The notes below the pieces were generated by a model. It did not search any database, had not been told where the DNA came from, and was given only the letters and a program-made list of their open reading frames with translations. Made by a program: the position numbers and the translations under genes. A stretch of 35,075 nt of DNA from Pedobacter cryoconitis (GTDB lineage: Bacteria > Bacteroidota > Bacteroidia > Sphingobacteriales > Sphingobacteriaceae): assembly GCF_003259615.1 (NCBI RefSeq), contig NZ_QLLR01000046.1:1-35075 (forward strand), in the 5' to 3' direction. Position 1 is the stretch's first letter, and each line of letters begins with the position of its first letter. This document shows positions 16,401-24,541 of this stretch, in pieces.

Positions 16401-16867
16401 CACAATATGGTGCAGTAGGTTATTCACTTACCGCAGCTGTTTTAGCTGAACAAGGAAAGACGACAAACACGCTTCCGGGACGATACAACGGGATTATCGG
16501 TAAAGGTGTAGTGCAAAATCCAGATGGCAGTTATAGCCCGAACACGGTAATCGCACAAGATATGACTACTTATTATACTACCCATTATGGCCGGGATAAT
16601 ATTGAGGGAGCTACCTATTCTACTGATTTTATCAAACTCCGTGAAGCCAGATTTGACTATACTTTTAAACCAAAAACATTGAGAAGATTCGGTTTACAAA
16701 GGGCTACAATTGGTATTTACGGCCGTGATTTGATGACAATCACGAAATGGCCGGGCTTTGATCCTGAGTTTGGGACACTAAACGATGGTACCATTAACCA
16801 GGGCTTTGAACTGGGTCAGTTCCCTGCTACCCGAACTTTTGGAATCAATTTAAACATAGGTATTTAA
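13436..16867 (+). CDS. SusC/RagA-type TonB-dependent transporter with STN signalling domain
   Basis: 1143 residues. Signal peptide about 1-26 (ending STANAQ). STN domain about 30-100 (ITFKKAFNELEKLSGMTISY ... NILLV), needed for FecR signalling. Carboxypeptidase-regulatory beta-sandwich about 107-190 (GKVTDQNAEPVPGVSIKI). SusC signature NEVVVTALGIKREEKALGYS near 190-210. Plug with IILRGESNLTG, DALIVVDGVV and VTVLKGPGAAALYGQRGANG. The rest is the outer-membrane beta-barrel, ending FGINLNIGI. It imports the substrate captured by the adjacent SusD lipoprotein. The downstream phosphoesterase hints at a phosphorylated ligand. Confidence 0.95.
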   Translation: MNNTIRWLGCTAILLWLSLFISTANAQTSQMITFGANSITFKKAFNELEKLSGMTISYNNSQLDDQQKVNLPKAERTVAETLRLLLRNQSLTIKQTDAKNILLVNSVKGKLTGKVTDQNAEPVPGVSIKILETAQTIQSNNDGNYSINLDPGTYTIITKYISFDDTRTEKVKITANHNTLLNLHLQESANALNEVVVTALGIKREEKALGYSTKVLKTEQLTDAMSNNWTDALSGKVAGLNLIRSNGGPAGSNKIILRGESNLTGENDALIVVDGVVINHGSGRTTGSGSSAYLQGESPIDFGSGLNDINPDDIENVTVLKGPGAAALYGQRGANGAIIITTKSGKKRNGIGVTVNSNTAMETISRWPDYQYEYGQGNDGANFYSFGVTEDGPSTRSTSSAWGPKFNGQSFFQYDPITKTAGKERTPWIPYKNSRKDFFQSGRTFTNSVTLDGGNDQTTFRLSLTNVDNKWIIPNTGYGRNTVALSATHKVNEKLQVATKVNYTNKFSDNLPSTGYNNQSIMYWNMFWLPSADAGWLKDYWAPGKENVAQSYPFSSYPDNPYLIAHEMLNKSNRNALTGNVQATYNFSKNLSLMIRSAMDFSYDARSQQRPFDTEKFKKGMFRTQNIFSQEISNDFLIRYNKDLNKDLKISVSAGGSMLKNTYNKDELRADSLTYPGIYSLANSAGVLTPKPYRGKYGINSFYGVATASYKDYLFIDVTGRNDWNSVLATAKSTDNVSFFYPSVNLSGIVSEMFKLPKFISYAKLRASVAGVGSGQQTPYITSFTYDVADNYPGGLQNPTVLTNTNLKPLYTTSYEVGTDVRFLNNRLGINIALYKSDTKDQILKTTVDRSSGVSYAYVNAGKVRNKGIEVELNGTPVDQKDGFKWTIFGTFTANRNKIIALTDSLDNLILQSGPASRGAIVAKIGGSMGDLYGRGYKRSPDGQIVYNNGYPVIPDDQLYLGNTTPKWKASLGNQFRYKNFGMSFLVDAQYGAVGYSLTAAVLAEQGKTTNTLPGRYNGIIGKGVVQNPDGSYSPNTVIAQDMTTYYTTHYGRDNIEGATYSTDFIKLREARFDYTFKPKTLRRFGLQRATIGIYGRDLMTITKWPGFDPEFGTLNDGTINQGFELGQFPATRTFGINLNIGI

Positions 16868-16872
16868 AGAAT

Positions 16873-18309
16873 ATGAGACTCAAAAATTATACAATCTGTT
16901 TGATTTTATGTTTAGCGGTGACCTCTTGTAAAAAAGGTTTTCAGGAGCTGAATGTAAATCCTAATACGAGTGAAAAGGCTTTACCGCAGGCTTTGCTTGC
17001 TCCTGCTATTGCAAATATTGTAAAAGCAAATATGAGCCGCAGCCAAAGGCTCACTAACGAATTGATGCAGGTAACGGTAGATATGGGTGATACAGACGGG
17101 AAAGTTTTCCGTTACGACATCCGTAAATCTGAGGGTGATTATCTTTGGAACAGCTGGTATCTGGAACTTTCGAATTTCAATGATATATACAAAGGTGGCG
17201 AACAATTGGGCAGCAATAGTTTCAAAGGGATCTCGCTGATCTGCCAGGCTTATGTGTTTTCATTACTGACTGATACTTATGGTGACATCCCCTATTTCAA
17301 TGCGACTAAAGCTAAAGAAGGTGTTTTTATGCCTGAGTTTGATCGTCAGGAAGTAATTTATCCGGAGCTTTTTAAAAAGCTGGAAATGGCTAACGAGCTG
17401 TTAAAAACAGGCACCAATATCCCTTCTTCAAGTGATCCGCTATATGCAGGAAATGCAGCTAACTGGCGCAAGTTTGGCAATACGCTTTATTTGAGATTGC
17501 TGATGCGGGTTTCTGCTAAATCGCCAACTTTAGCAGTAGCAAAAATTAAGGATATTGTAGAGGTAAACAGTGCTGATTACCCGATTATAAGCAGTAATGC
17601 AGAGTCGGCAGCTTTGAGGTGGTCAGGTACTGCGCCTTATGTTTCGCCTTTTGCCACCTGGCGGCCTGCCGATTGGTACACGCCCAAACTGGCTGATTTC
17701 TTTGTCAACAACTTAAAGGAATGGGGCGATCCGCGAATTGCAAAGTGGGCTACCATTTACAATGGAAAATATGAAGGCATTTCAAGTGGCTATCCTGTAG
17801 GACAAGCGCCCGAAGGAAAATCTACTTTACCCGTTGCCTTACAGTCTGAGCCTTTACTGGGTAATATCCTGAACTACGCGGAGCTCCAGTTCCTATTGGC
17901 CGAAGCTGCTTCAAAAGGCTGGATTACTACCGGAACGGCTAAAGGTTATTATGAAAACGGGGTAACCAGCGGGATTACTTACTGGGGCTATGCGGTTCCT
18001 GAAAACTACTTGCAGGGTGCAGATGTGAAATGGGCTGACAATTTAGCTTTGGAGGATAAACTCGAGCTGATCCATTTGCAGAAATATTACAGCCTGTTTA
18101 TGACTGATCTGGAGCAATGGTTTGAATATCGCCGTACAGGTCATCCTCAGTTACCAAAAGGTCTTGGTTTGCCAAATGGCGGCCTGATGCCTTCCCGCTT
18201 AAATTATCCTGTCTATCTGCAATCTACCAATGGTGCAAATTATTCTGCGGCTGTAGCTATACAGGGTGCAGATGATTTATACACTAAAGTATGGTGGCAA
18301 AAACCTTAA
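16873..18309 (+). CDS. SusD/RagB-like outer-membrane lipoprotein
   Basis: 478 residues. Lipoprotein signal with lipobox LAVTSC (Cys at about 19), then KKGFQELNVNPNT, the usual SusD_RagB start. Helical TPR-like pieces include TDTYGDIPYFNATKAKEGVF, then YPELFKKL, and WRKFGNTLYLRLLMRVS. Near the C-terminus come ILNYAELQFLLAEAASKGWI and LIHLQKYYSLF, resembling the SusD-like subfamily labelled nutrient-binding lipoprotein. It caps the SusC barrel and delivers substrate. It starts 5 bp after the SusC stop, so translation is coupled. Confidence 0.93.
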   Translation: MRLKNYTICLILCLAVTSCKKGFQELNVNPNTSEKALPQALLAPAIANIVKANMSRSQRLTNELMQVTVDMGDTDGKVFRYDIRKSEGDYLWNSWYLELSNFNDIYKGGEQLGSNSFKGISLICQAYVFSLLTDTYGDIPYFNATKAKEGVFMPEFDRQEVIYPELFKKLEMANELLKTGTNIPSSSDPLYAGNAANWRKFGNTLYLRLLMRVSAKSPTLAVAKIKDIVEVNSADYPIISSNAESAALRWSGTAPYVSPFATWRPADWYTPKLADFFVNNLKEWGDPRIAKWATIYNGKYEGISSGYPVGQAPEGKSTLPVALQSEPLLGNILNYAELQFLLAEAASKGWITTGTAKGYYENGVTSGITYWGYAVPENYLQGADVKWADNLALEDKLELIHLQKYYSLFMTDLEQWFEYRRTGHPQLPKGLGLPNGGLMPSRLNYPVYLQSTNGANYSAAVAIQGADDLYTKVWWQKP

Positions 18310-18322
18310 TCGCTCAATAATC

Positions 18323-19576
18323 ATGAACAAATATTTATTTCAATTTTTTAGTTGCTGGTTGCTATTAACCGGCCTGGCCGGATGTAAAAAGCATGATGCT
18401 GCTTTGGGCGATCCAAGTCCGATTATCGCCATAGAAGATTTGCGCGCAATTTATCAGGGTACAGGGGTAAGCTTAAATACAGGTAATTTAGCTGGTGCAC
18501 ACCAGATTATAGGAATCGTGGTTTCTGATGTCCAGTCTGGAAATATGCCTGCCGGAACTGTAGCCATGCAGAATAACAGAAGGAATAAAACAAGGGGAAT
18601 TTTACTGGCGGTAGAAAATGCGGCAGCTTTGAAAACTGGAGATTCTATTGTCGTAGACCTGAACGGGACAACGCTTACAAAAGTGAATGGAAGTTTAAAG
18701 GTTACAGGTTTAAACGCGGCTTCAGTGAACAAGGTTTCGAGTGGAAATGTAAGAAACCCGATTACCGTAACTACGGCTTTATTTAAAGCTAAACCAGATG
18801 ATTATGAAGGCTGCCTGGTCAGATTATTTTCTGGAAGCATCACTCCTGTTCCTGTTGCAGGAGAGTTATATGCGGGCGATAAAAAGTTAGCAGACAATGG
18901 TGGAACAATGGTTTTGCATACAGAAAAGAGTGCTTCTTTTGCGGGTAAGGGTTTACCAGCGAGCGCTACTTTTACAGGTATTCCACTAATGTACCAGGTT
19001 GATGGAAAAGGCGATGCTGTGCCTGTTTTATGGCCACGTAACCTACTCGATATGCTGGATGCAAGCGGGCCTGTTTATACGGGTTTCCCTGAAACTTTTG
19101 AGTTCCCGGATCAGAGTTTAAAGGCTTCTTACGCAGCGGCAGTTGCTGGTTTAAAAACAGGAAACTGGTTGTTGGATCAAGCTATTTTAGCGAATACTTC
19201 TGGCCGTGACCGTTTTAATCCTGCTGGTTTACAGTGTATCCGGATGCAGCAAAATCTGGCTGTTCCAGGTTATGTGCAAATGAACTTTAATGTGCCAAAC
19301 GGGGCATCAAAAGTATCGCTTTTGTATGGTGCTTACTACAATGATGCGACCAGTTCTTTTGTACTGGAATATTCTAAGGATGACGGTTTAACATGGCTCC
19401 AAACCGGAAATGTAATTAATAATGCGTCGGCCGTTGCCAAAACAGCAACTTTCCTGATGGACATTACGGGGCCTGTACGGTTCAGAGTTAAAAAACTAGG
19501 CTTGGGAACAACAAATAATACAACCATTAATAACGGAAGGCTGAGTATTGAAGACTTTGCTATTTACGCGAATTAA
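18323..19576 (+). CDS. DUF5689-type surface lipoprotein of the SusCD locus
   Basis: About 417 residues from ATG 18323, 13 bp after the SusD stop. Lipobox GLAGC with Cys21. The N-terminal half contains the DUF5689 OB-like region (IIGIVVSDVQSGNMPAGTVA, KTRGILLAVENAAALKTGDS, then VDLNG). The C-terminal half is a beta-sandwich (YVQMNFNVPNGASKVSLLYG, LEYSKDDGLTWLQTGNV). Such proteins are probably surface glycan- or ligand-binding accessories of SusCD systems. The frame is open upstream to 18266 inside susD, but the lipoprotein signal fixes the start. Confidence 0.83.
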   Translation: MNKYLFQFFSCWLLLTGLAGCKKHDAALGDPSPIIAIEDLRAIYQGTGVSLNTGNLAGAHQIIGIVVSDVQSGNMPAGTVAMQNNRRNKTRGILLAVENAAALKTGDSIVVDLNGTTLTKVNGSLKVTGLNAASVNKVSSGNVRNPITVTTALFKAKPDDYEGCLVRLFSGSITPVPVAGELYAGDKKLADNGGTMVLHTEKSASFAGKGLPASATFTGIPLMYQVDGKGDAVPVLWPRNLLDMLDASGPVYTGFPETFEFPDQSLKASYAAAVAGLKTGNWLLDQAILANTSGRDRFNPAGLQCIRMQQNLAVPGYVQMNFNVPNGASKVSLLYGAYYNDATSSFVLEYSKDDGLTWLQTGNVINNASAVAKTATFLMDITGPVRFRVKKLGLGTTNNTTINNGRLSIEDFAIYAN

Positions 19577-19672
19577 GCGCTCTGGTTTCTGAGCTAAAGG
19601 TTTGTCCTTAAAAAATTCACCGCACAAAACATTTAAGCGGGTTAAAAACCCGCTCTTTAAAATAATATACTC

Positions 19673-21214
19673 ATGTTAAACAGAAGACATTTTTTAAGAA
19701 ACTTAGGGTTATCAGGTACGCTGATAGTGGCCCCTACAGCTTTGATTGAGGCGGCAACGTTGCCACTCCCGGCAAAACCAACTGACCTGACTACGGTTAC
19801 TTTAAAAGGGAATATTAGTGCTGGCGGCAACCCGATTGCAGGTGTTGCGGTAACAGATGGAATTAATATCACGCTGACTGATAAACGTGGTAATTACGAA
19901 CTGCTGAGTAACCACACTGCCGACTATGTTTATATCAGTTCTCCGGCTGGTTATCAGTTTAATCAAAAGAGAGGAATTACCTCTTTTTATAAGGCTATCC
20001 CAAAAGACAGTACTAGTTTCAAAGCTGATTTTGTATTGGAAAAACTGAATGTACCTGATCAGAAACATAATTTTTTGGTCTGGGCCGATCCGCAGATTAT
20101 CTCTAAAAAAGACGCGGCTTTGCTAAAAGCCCAGACTGTTCCTGATGTTCAGGAGTTAGTAAAATCTTACCCTCAGGGAACGTTGTTTCATGGAATTGGC
20201 TGTGGTGATTTGGTTTGGGATCATTTTGAACTGATTGCAGATTATAAAGATGCAGTGGCAGAAACGGGTATCCCTTTTTTCAATCTGCCGGGTAACCATG
20301 ATATGGATTTGGATGCAAGATCTGATGAATTATCAACCCGCACTTTTAAAGATGAATTCGGCCCAACTTATTATTCTTATAGCCGGGGTGAGATTCATTA
20401 TATATCATTAGATAATGTGTTCTTTTTAGGAGTTGCTAAAAAGTATATCGGTTATTTAACAGAAACTCAGTTACAATGGGTTGAACAAGATTTAAAGACG
20501 GTAAAACCAGGAAGCACAGTGGTAGTTTCTGTACATATCCCGACCAATACAGGTACTTCCAGAAGGAATAAACTGAAAGATGATGAACTGGGTGGCGTAT
20601 TGTCAAACAGAGAACGTTTATACAAATTACTGGAAGGTTATCAGGTTCATATCTTATCCGGACATACGCATATGAACGAGAAATGGGAAGACCGCAACAT
20701 GATCGAACATGTGCATGGTACGGTATGTGGCGCATGGTGGACTGGCCCGGTTTGCAGTGATGGCTGCCCTAACGGTTACGGAGTTTACGAAGTAACCGGC
20801 AGTGAAATCAAATGGTATTACAAGGCTACCGGAAAAGCCAAAGATCATCAGCTTAGGATTTATCCTAAAGGTTCTTTCTCAGCAATTGCCTCAGTGACTC
20901 CTTCAGATAATCTACAAGAAACCACCCCCGCAACAGAAATCGGTGTGAACATCTGGAACTGGGACCCAAAATGGAAAGTTGAGTACTTCGAAGACGGCGT
21001 AAATAAAGGAGCAATGAAACAAAGAACTGCAATGGACCCAATCGCTTACAAGCTATACGGTGGCCCTTTAGTTCCTAAAAAACATAAATGGGTGGAACCG
21101 ACCTTAACAGATCATCTGTTTTTCGCTACCCCTGCTCCGGGAACCCGTCAGTTTAAAGTAGTAGCTACTGACCGTTTTGGCACAGTTTACACGGAAGAGA
21201 TAACAATTTCATAA
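19673..21214 (+). CDS. Tat-exported calcineurin-like metallophosphoesterase
   Basis: 513 residues. Twin-arginine signal NRRHFLRNLGLSGTLIVAP. A beta-sandwich N-terminal domain (about 40-125) resembles the N-terminal domain of related phosphoesterases. The catalytic domain has the metallophos motifs in order: WADPQI (D139), GCGDLVWD (D179), GNHD (207-210), VHIP (H288) and SGHTHM (H331, H333). A C-terminal domain follows (WNWDPKWKVEYFEDG). It hydrolyses phosphomono- or diesters in the periplasm. As the last gene of the SusCD locus (96 bp after the DUF5689 stop, before a terminator) it probably processes the imported ligand. All metal ligands appear present. Confidence 0.92.
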   Translation: MLNRRHFLRNLGLSGTLIVAPTALIEAATLPLPAKPTDLTTVTLKGNISAGGNPIAGVAVTDGINITLTDKRGNYELLSNHTADYVYISSPAGYQFNQKRGITSFYKAIPKDSTSFKADFVLEKLNVPDQKHNFLVWADPQIISKKDAALLKAQTVPDVQELVKSYPQGTLFHGIGCGDLVWDHFELIADYKDAVAETGIPFFNLPGNHDMDLDARSDELSTRTFKDEFGPTYYSYSRGEIHYISLDNVFFLGVAKKYIGYLTETQLQWVEQDLKTVKPGSTVVVSVHIPTNTGTSRRNKLKDDELGGVLSNRERLYKLLEGYQVHILSGHTHMNEKWEDRNMIEHVHGTVCGAWWTGPVCSDGCPNGYGVYEVTGSEIKWYYKATGKAKDHQLRIYPKGSFSAIASVTPSDNLQETTPATEIGVNIWNWDPKWKVEYFEDGVNKGAMKQRTAMDPIAYKLYGGPLVPKKHKWVEPTLTDHLFFATPAPGTRQFKVVATDRFGTVYTEEITIS

Positions 21215-21242
21215 TTAAAAATATAGGACTAAGAATTAGGTA

Positions 21243-21272
21243 AAAGGGGATGCCTGAAAAAGCATCCTCTTT
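21243..21272 (+). terminator. Terminator of the SusCD/phosphoesterase locus
   Basis: AAAGGGGATGC pairs with GCATCCTCTTT (one mismatch) around CTGAAAAA, 29 bp after the phosphoesterase stop. It separates this locus from the next plus-strand gene. Confidence 0.75.
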
Positions 21273-21392
21273 AGCTAAAAATCTAATTCATCAACCAAAG
21301 AATGATTGGTTAAACTGAGGATTAAAGTGCTTTAAAAATCTTTTAAATCATTAATTAACCAAGATCTTAAATAAATAATTTAAATTTAGTGA

Positions 21393-22040
21393 ATGATCGT
21401 AATAAGCTGTACTATAATTATTTTCTTAATATGTATCTCCAGTGGAAGTTTAAACGTTTTCTCTGGTATTCTAACGCCTTTCCTGATTTATCTTGTGCTG
21501 AATTCTGAATCGCTTTATTTATCTATACCAGGCCTTTTTTTTTCTCTGTTAGGGTTATTTATGTTTAAAGTTCTTGGCTGGGATGCCAATCCTAAAAAAC
21601 CGTTGTTCTGGAAAATCATTCAGCACTTACCAAGTATAGGTGCTTGTGTACTCGTATTAATCTTCTATATAATCCCTACCTATTCCACTGGTAAGGAAGG
21701 CATAATCAATTTCATTTATACCAGTATCGTGTTCCTTGGCTTTGCTTTTATTATTACAAGGTCTGTTATTACTAATCCGATATATCGACTGATTAACATG
21801 TTATATACTAAAGAGGAATTTTTAGTAAGAAGAAAAATCCTTGCTCCAAAGCTAGAAAGTGGTTATAAATCAGTAGCCTATTACATCCACATTCGCGAAA
21901 CTGAAGATGGCATATTCAATATCAATAGCATTCTTTCCATATATCTGAATTATTTTGTAAAAGGGAAAACCGTTGAGTTTACGCTTAAGCGTGGCTGCCT
22001 GGGGTTGTTATATTGCAGCAACTTTCCAAAAGTCGTATAA
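21393..22040 (+). CDS. Uncharacterised membrane protein (215 aa)
   Basis: 215 residues with four to five hydrophobic segments: about 3-20 and 22-37, 43-62 (LYLSIPGLFFSLLGLFMF), 80-98 (IGACVLVLIFYIIPTY) and 106-124 (FIYTSIVFLGFAFIITRSV). The C-terminal 80 residues are soluble (YTKEEFLVRRKILAPKLESG). No family recognised. Its TAA overlaps the ATG of a 34-codon frame (TAATG), suggesting either a coupled small protein or an older, longer C-terminus lost by frameshift. Confidence 0.65.
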   Translation: MIVISCTIIIFLICISSGSLNVFSGILTPFLIYLVLNSESLYLSIPGLFFSLLGLFMFKVLGWDANPKKPLFWKIIQHLPSIGACVLVLIFYIIPTYSTGKEGIINFIYTSIVFLGFAFIITRSVITNPIYRLINMLYTKEEFLVRRKILAPKLESGYKSVAYYIHIRETEDGIFNINSILSIYLNYFVKGKTVEFTLKRGCLGLLYCSNFPKVV

Positions 22041-22144
22041 TGATAACAGATCAACTCTGTAACCAGGGGAATTCAGCAACTGAAAAGTTGATGCCTTATA
22101 TCAAGCTCATGAATATTTTAAATGAAAAAATCTGGTGCAATTAA
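22040..22144 (+). CDS. Possible coupled small ORF (34 aa)
   Basis: ATG at 22040-22042 overlaps the upstream stop as TAATG. The 34-aa product is MITDQLCNQGNSATEKLMPY followed by a short tail, without recognisable features. A further open stretch from about 22166 (containing YWDENNDKGQYDFPIIL) has no start. The 341-bp gap to the MocR gene contains nothing else I can name, apart from a -7-like element at 22246. Confidence 0.3.
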   Translation: MITDQLCNQGNSATEKLMPYIKLMNILNEKIWCN

Positions 22145-22245
22145 TAGAAGAAATATAAATATATAATTGCGTAACATATTGGGACGAAAACAATGACAAA
22201 GGCCAGTATGATTTTCCCATAATCCTTTCCGATTTTTTGATTCAT

Positions 22246-22253
22246 TATCTTTG
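22246..22253 (+). promoter_or_regulatory. Orphan -7-like element (TATCTTTG)
   Basis: TATCTTTG fits the Bacteroidota TAnnTTTG consensus. Only a nine-codon frame (MYQFTDQKI) follows on this strand before the end of the convergent MocR gene. It may be an unused remnant or drive a short RNA. Confidence 0.3.
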
Positions 22254-22381
22254 CGTTTTTCATAAACAATAAATTATTTAATACTTACCAGGATAGCAGA
22301 TAATAATATGTATCAATTTACAGACCAAAAAATATAGATATTTTAAAATTTCATGGCCCTTCAGTCCTATTCACCAGCAGC

Positions 22382-23845
22382 TTAATGCAAAATTTGTTTC
22401 AGAATCGCCATTGCTTTGACCATTTCATTTTCCTCCAGCGAAGCAAAGCCCATCCTCAGCCCATTGGTAATAAATGACTCGTTTTTATAGAACCCCCCAT
22501 TACCAATATATAACCCCTTTTTCAATGCTTCTTCAGACATTTTGATCAGGTTTATCTTTTTATCAAAGTCCGTCCATACCGCCAGCCCTCCTTCCGGAAC
22601 TTTAAATGTTATTTCCTCACTAAAATCAGATTTGAGTAGCTCGCAGAAAAGATTTCTCCGCTGCTTATAAATCTTCAACGACTTCCTGAAATGCCTTTCC
22701 ATTTCCCCATTGTCAAACAATACAGCAAATGCTTCTTCCAACAATGTATCGCCTTGCTTATCTATCAGTTGTCTCAATGAAGATGCGGCATCTACAAATG
22801 CTAAAGGCCCAATCATAAAGCCGGTTCTCAACCCAGGAGCAAAAGTTTTCGTAATCGAGCCGATATAAATTACGTTATGATTGTGATCAATACTTGCCAA
22901 CGGTACATAAGGCTTATTATCATAATGAAAATCAAAATCATAGTCATCTTCGATAATCGCAAAACGGTATTCTTTAGCCAGATTTAACAATTTTAACCTT
23001 CTTTCCATGCTCATTGTCACAGTCGTAGGAAAATGATGATGCGGTATAATATATACCGCTTTTAAACTCTTCGTCTTCAAAACTTCTTCCAGATAATCAA
23101 TGTCCATCCCATTTTCATCTACAGGAACCCGTATAAGATTAGCACCAGCATAAATGAAAGTATCATCAGCAGAGCGGTAATTTGAAACTCCGACTGCGAT
23201 ATGATCAGAAGGTCCAAGCAACAATTGAGCTGCTAAATAGATACCCATCTGGCTACCCTTTGTAATCATTATATTTTCAGAAGGAACAACTAATCCCCTG
23301 GTGTTGGAAAGGTAATGAGCAATAGATTCACGAAGATGCTCTGATCCTTTAGAGCTGCCATATTTCAGAAAGTTTTTACCGAAGAATTTTCTGGAAAGAC
23401 TACGGTATTCACGCATCAGATTATCTACCGGAGCTAAACGCACATCAGGAAAACCATCATCAATAGTTAGCATGCTTTTCTGAAAATTATCACCCGGCAT
23501 TGCTTTTTCAAAATGATTGGTCCAGATAAAAGATTCCTGCGAACCATTACTTTTATTGACTTCGGGTTTTTCGGTTTTGGAAAGCACAGGTAATTTAGAA
23601 AGGACAAACACTCCCTGGCGCTCAATGGATTCAGCCCAGCCCTGGCTAATCAATTCCTCATAAGCCAATTTCACCGTGTTTCTATTAATACCTATCAATT
23701 CTGCAAGTACACGGGAGCTTGGTAATATATCAGATGGTTTAAGCGTGCCATTCGTGATCAGTGATATAAACGTATTGCACACCTGGATATATAGTGTTAC
23801 AGAGGCTTTTCGATCAACCTGAATTAATGATTTGTAAGGTAACAT
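22382..23845 (-). CDS. MocR/GntR-type regulator with aminotransferase-like domain
   Basis: 487 residues. The N-terminal GntR winged HTH (about 15-82) includes LPSSRVLAELIGINRNTVKL then AYEELISQGW. A fold-type I PLP aminotransferase-like domain follows, with YGSSKGSEHLRESIAHYL, the EDDYD motif (about 299-303) and the presumed PLP lysine K333 in GSITKTFAPGLRTGF. MocR proteins bind PLP or related effectors and usually control a divergent gene. Here doxX is divergent, and the doxX and ahpD promoters share a motif arrangement, so both are likely targets. A CTGGGCTG site sits in its own leader at 23846-23853, suggesting autoregulation. Confidence 0.92.
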   Translation of the reverse strand: MLPYKSLIQVDRKASVTLYIQVCNTFISLITNGTLKPSDILPSSRVLAELIGINRNTVKLAYEELISQGWAESIERQGVFVLSKLPVLSKTEKPEVNKSNGSQESFIWTNHFEKAMPGDNFQKSMLTIDDGFPDVRLAPVDNLMREYRSLSRKFFGKNFLKYGSSKGSEHLRESIAHYLSNTRGLVVPSENIMITKGSQMGIYLAAQLLLGPSDHIAVGVSNYRSADDTFIYAGANLIRVPVDENGMDIDYLEEVLKTKSLKAVYIIPHHHFPTTVTMSMERRLKLLNLAKEYRFAIIEDDYDFDFHYDNKPYVPLASIDHNHNVIYIGSITKTFAPGLRTGFMIGPLAFVDAASSLRQLIDKQGDTLLEEAFAVLFDNGEMERHFRKSLKIYKQRRNLFCELLKSDFSEEITFKVPEGGLAVWTDFDKKINLIKMSEEALKKGLYIGNGGFYKNESFITNGLRMGFASLEENEMVKAMAILKQILH

Positions 23846-23876
23846 CTGGGCTGTGGTTTACTTGAAAATAGACGTG

Positions 23877-23884
23877 CAAATCTA
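23877..23884 (-). promoter_or_regulatory. -7 element of the mocR gene (TAGATTTG)
   Basis: TAGATTTG matches TAnnTTTG and lies 32 bp before the MocR start codon, giving a leader of about 25 nt that carries a CTGGGCTG motif. No clear -33 element. Confidence 0.5.
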
Positions 23885-23939
23885 CCCCAATCCCTTTATA
23901 TTCTCACATAAATTACCATAACTACCTTAAACAGCTAAT

Positions 23940-24001
23940 CTGGGCTGGTATCTTTCTCAAAACTGGCCTGTAAAAGCAGCCCTGACCTTAGCTAAATTTG
24001 C
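23940..24001 (+). promoter_or_regulatory. doxX promoter with candidate MocR operator
   Basis: CTGGGC at 23940, AACTGG at 23961, and a -7 region GCTAAATTTGC ending at 24001. The same three elements with identical spacing (15 and 24 bp) occur on the minus strand upstream of the AhpD-like gene (27656-27717). A CCCTG element between them is also shared, shifted by one base. This indicates common regulation, most simply by the adjacent MocR protein. Confidence 0.6.
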
Positions 24002-24033
24002 ACTATAAATCATTAACAATAAACATATTACGC

Positions 24034-24480
24034 ATGAAAAATTCATTTAAAGTACCTCAGCTTCTTTTACGTATTGCACTAGGCATAGGCTTCCTTACAA
24101 CCGTATCAGACAGATCAGGTTTTTTAGGCCCGATGGGAACTAACAATATCGAATGGGGTAACTGGGATAACTTTATAAAATATACAGCAACGCTATTGCC
24201 TTTTCTGGATAAACCAGCAGTAAACGTGATGGGTAGCATTGCCACTTTAGCTGAAGCTATACTAGGGATTCTGCTGCTTATTGGATATAAAACAAGACTA
24301 GCTGCAATTGGTAGTTGTTTACTGACACTTACTTTTGCAATAGCAATGACTTTATTCCTGGGAATAAAAGCACCAATTAACTTTGCGGTATTTTCAACTT
24401 GTACAGGCAGCTTGCTGCTTGCAACAATTCCAATTTACAATTGGAGCATTGATAACTTAATACAACCACTTATAAATTAA
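24034..24480 (+). CDS. DoxX family membrane protein
   Basis: About 148 residues from ATG 24034 (MKNSFKVPQLLLRIALGIGF), with the DoxX pattern of four membrane helices: LLLRIALGIGFLTTVSDR, VMGSIATLAEAILGILLLIG, IGSCLLTLTFAIAMTLFLGI and an Ala/Leu-rich last span. The loop containing NWDNFIKYTATLLPFL is typical of this DoxX-like group. Function is unresolved; members are linked to redox or stress systems. The -7 element lies 34 bp upstream. It is divergent from the MocR gene and ends in a shared convergent terminator. Confidence 0.85.
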   Translation: MKNSFKVPQLLLRIALGIGFLTTVSDRSGFLGPMGTNNIEWGNWDNFIKYTATLLPFLDKPAVNVMGSIATLAEAILGILLLIGYKTRLAAIGSCLLTLTFAIAMTLFLGIKAPINFAVFSTCTGSLLLATIPIYNWSIDNLIQPLIN

Positions 24481-24488
24481 AACAATTA

Positions 24489-24533
24489 AGATACCTTCAT
24501 TGATCATTTTTGCTCTGATCAATGAAGGTATCT
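24489..24533. terminator. Bidirectional terminator between doxX and the receptor gene
   Basis: An 18-bp perfect stem (ATACCTTCATTGATCA within it) with a 9-nt loop. It sits between the doxX stop at 24480 and the convergent receptor stop at 24542, with A-rich and T-rich flanks on both sides. Confidence 0.9.
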
Positions 24534-24541
24534 GTTAAAGA

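Noticed and set aside
18454..20848. Minus-strand frames opposite the lipoprotein and phosphoesterase genes
   Set aside because: Shadows; the plus-strand proteins have signal peptides and catalytic motifs in the right order.
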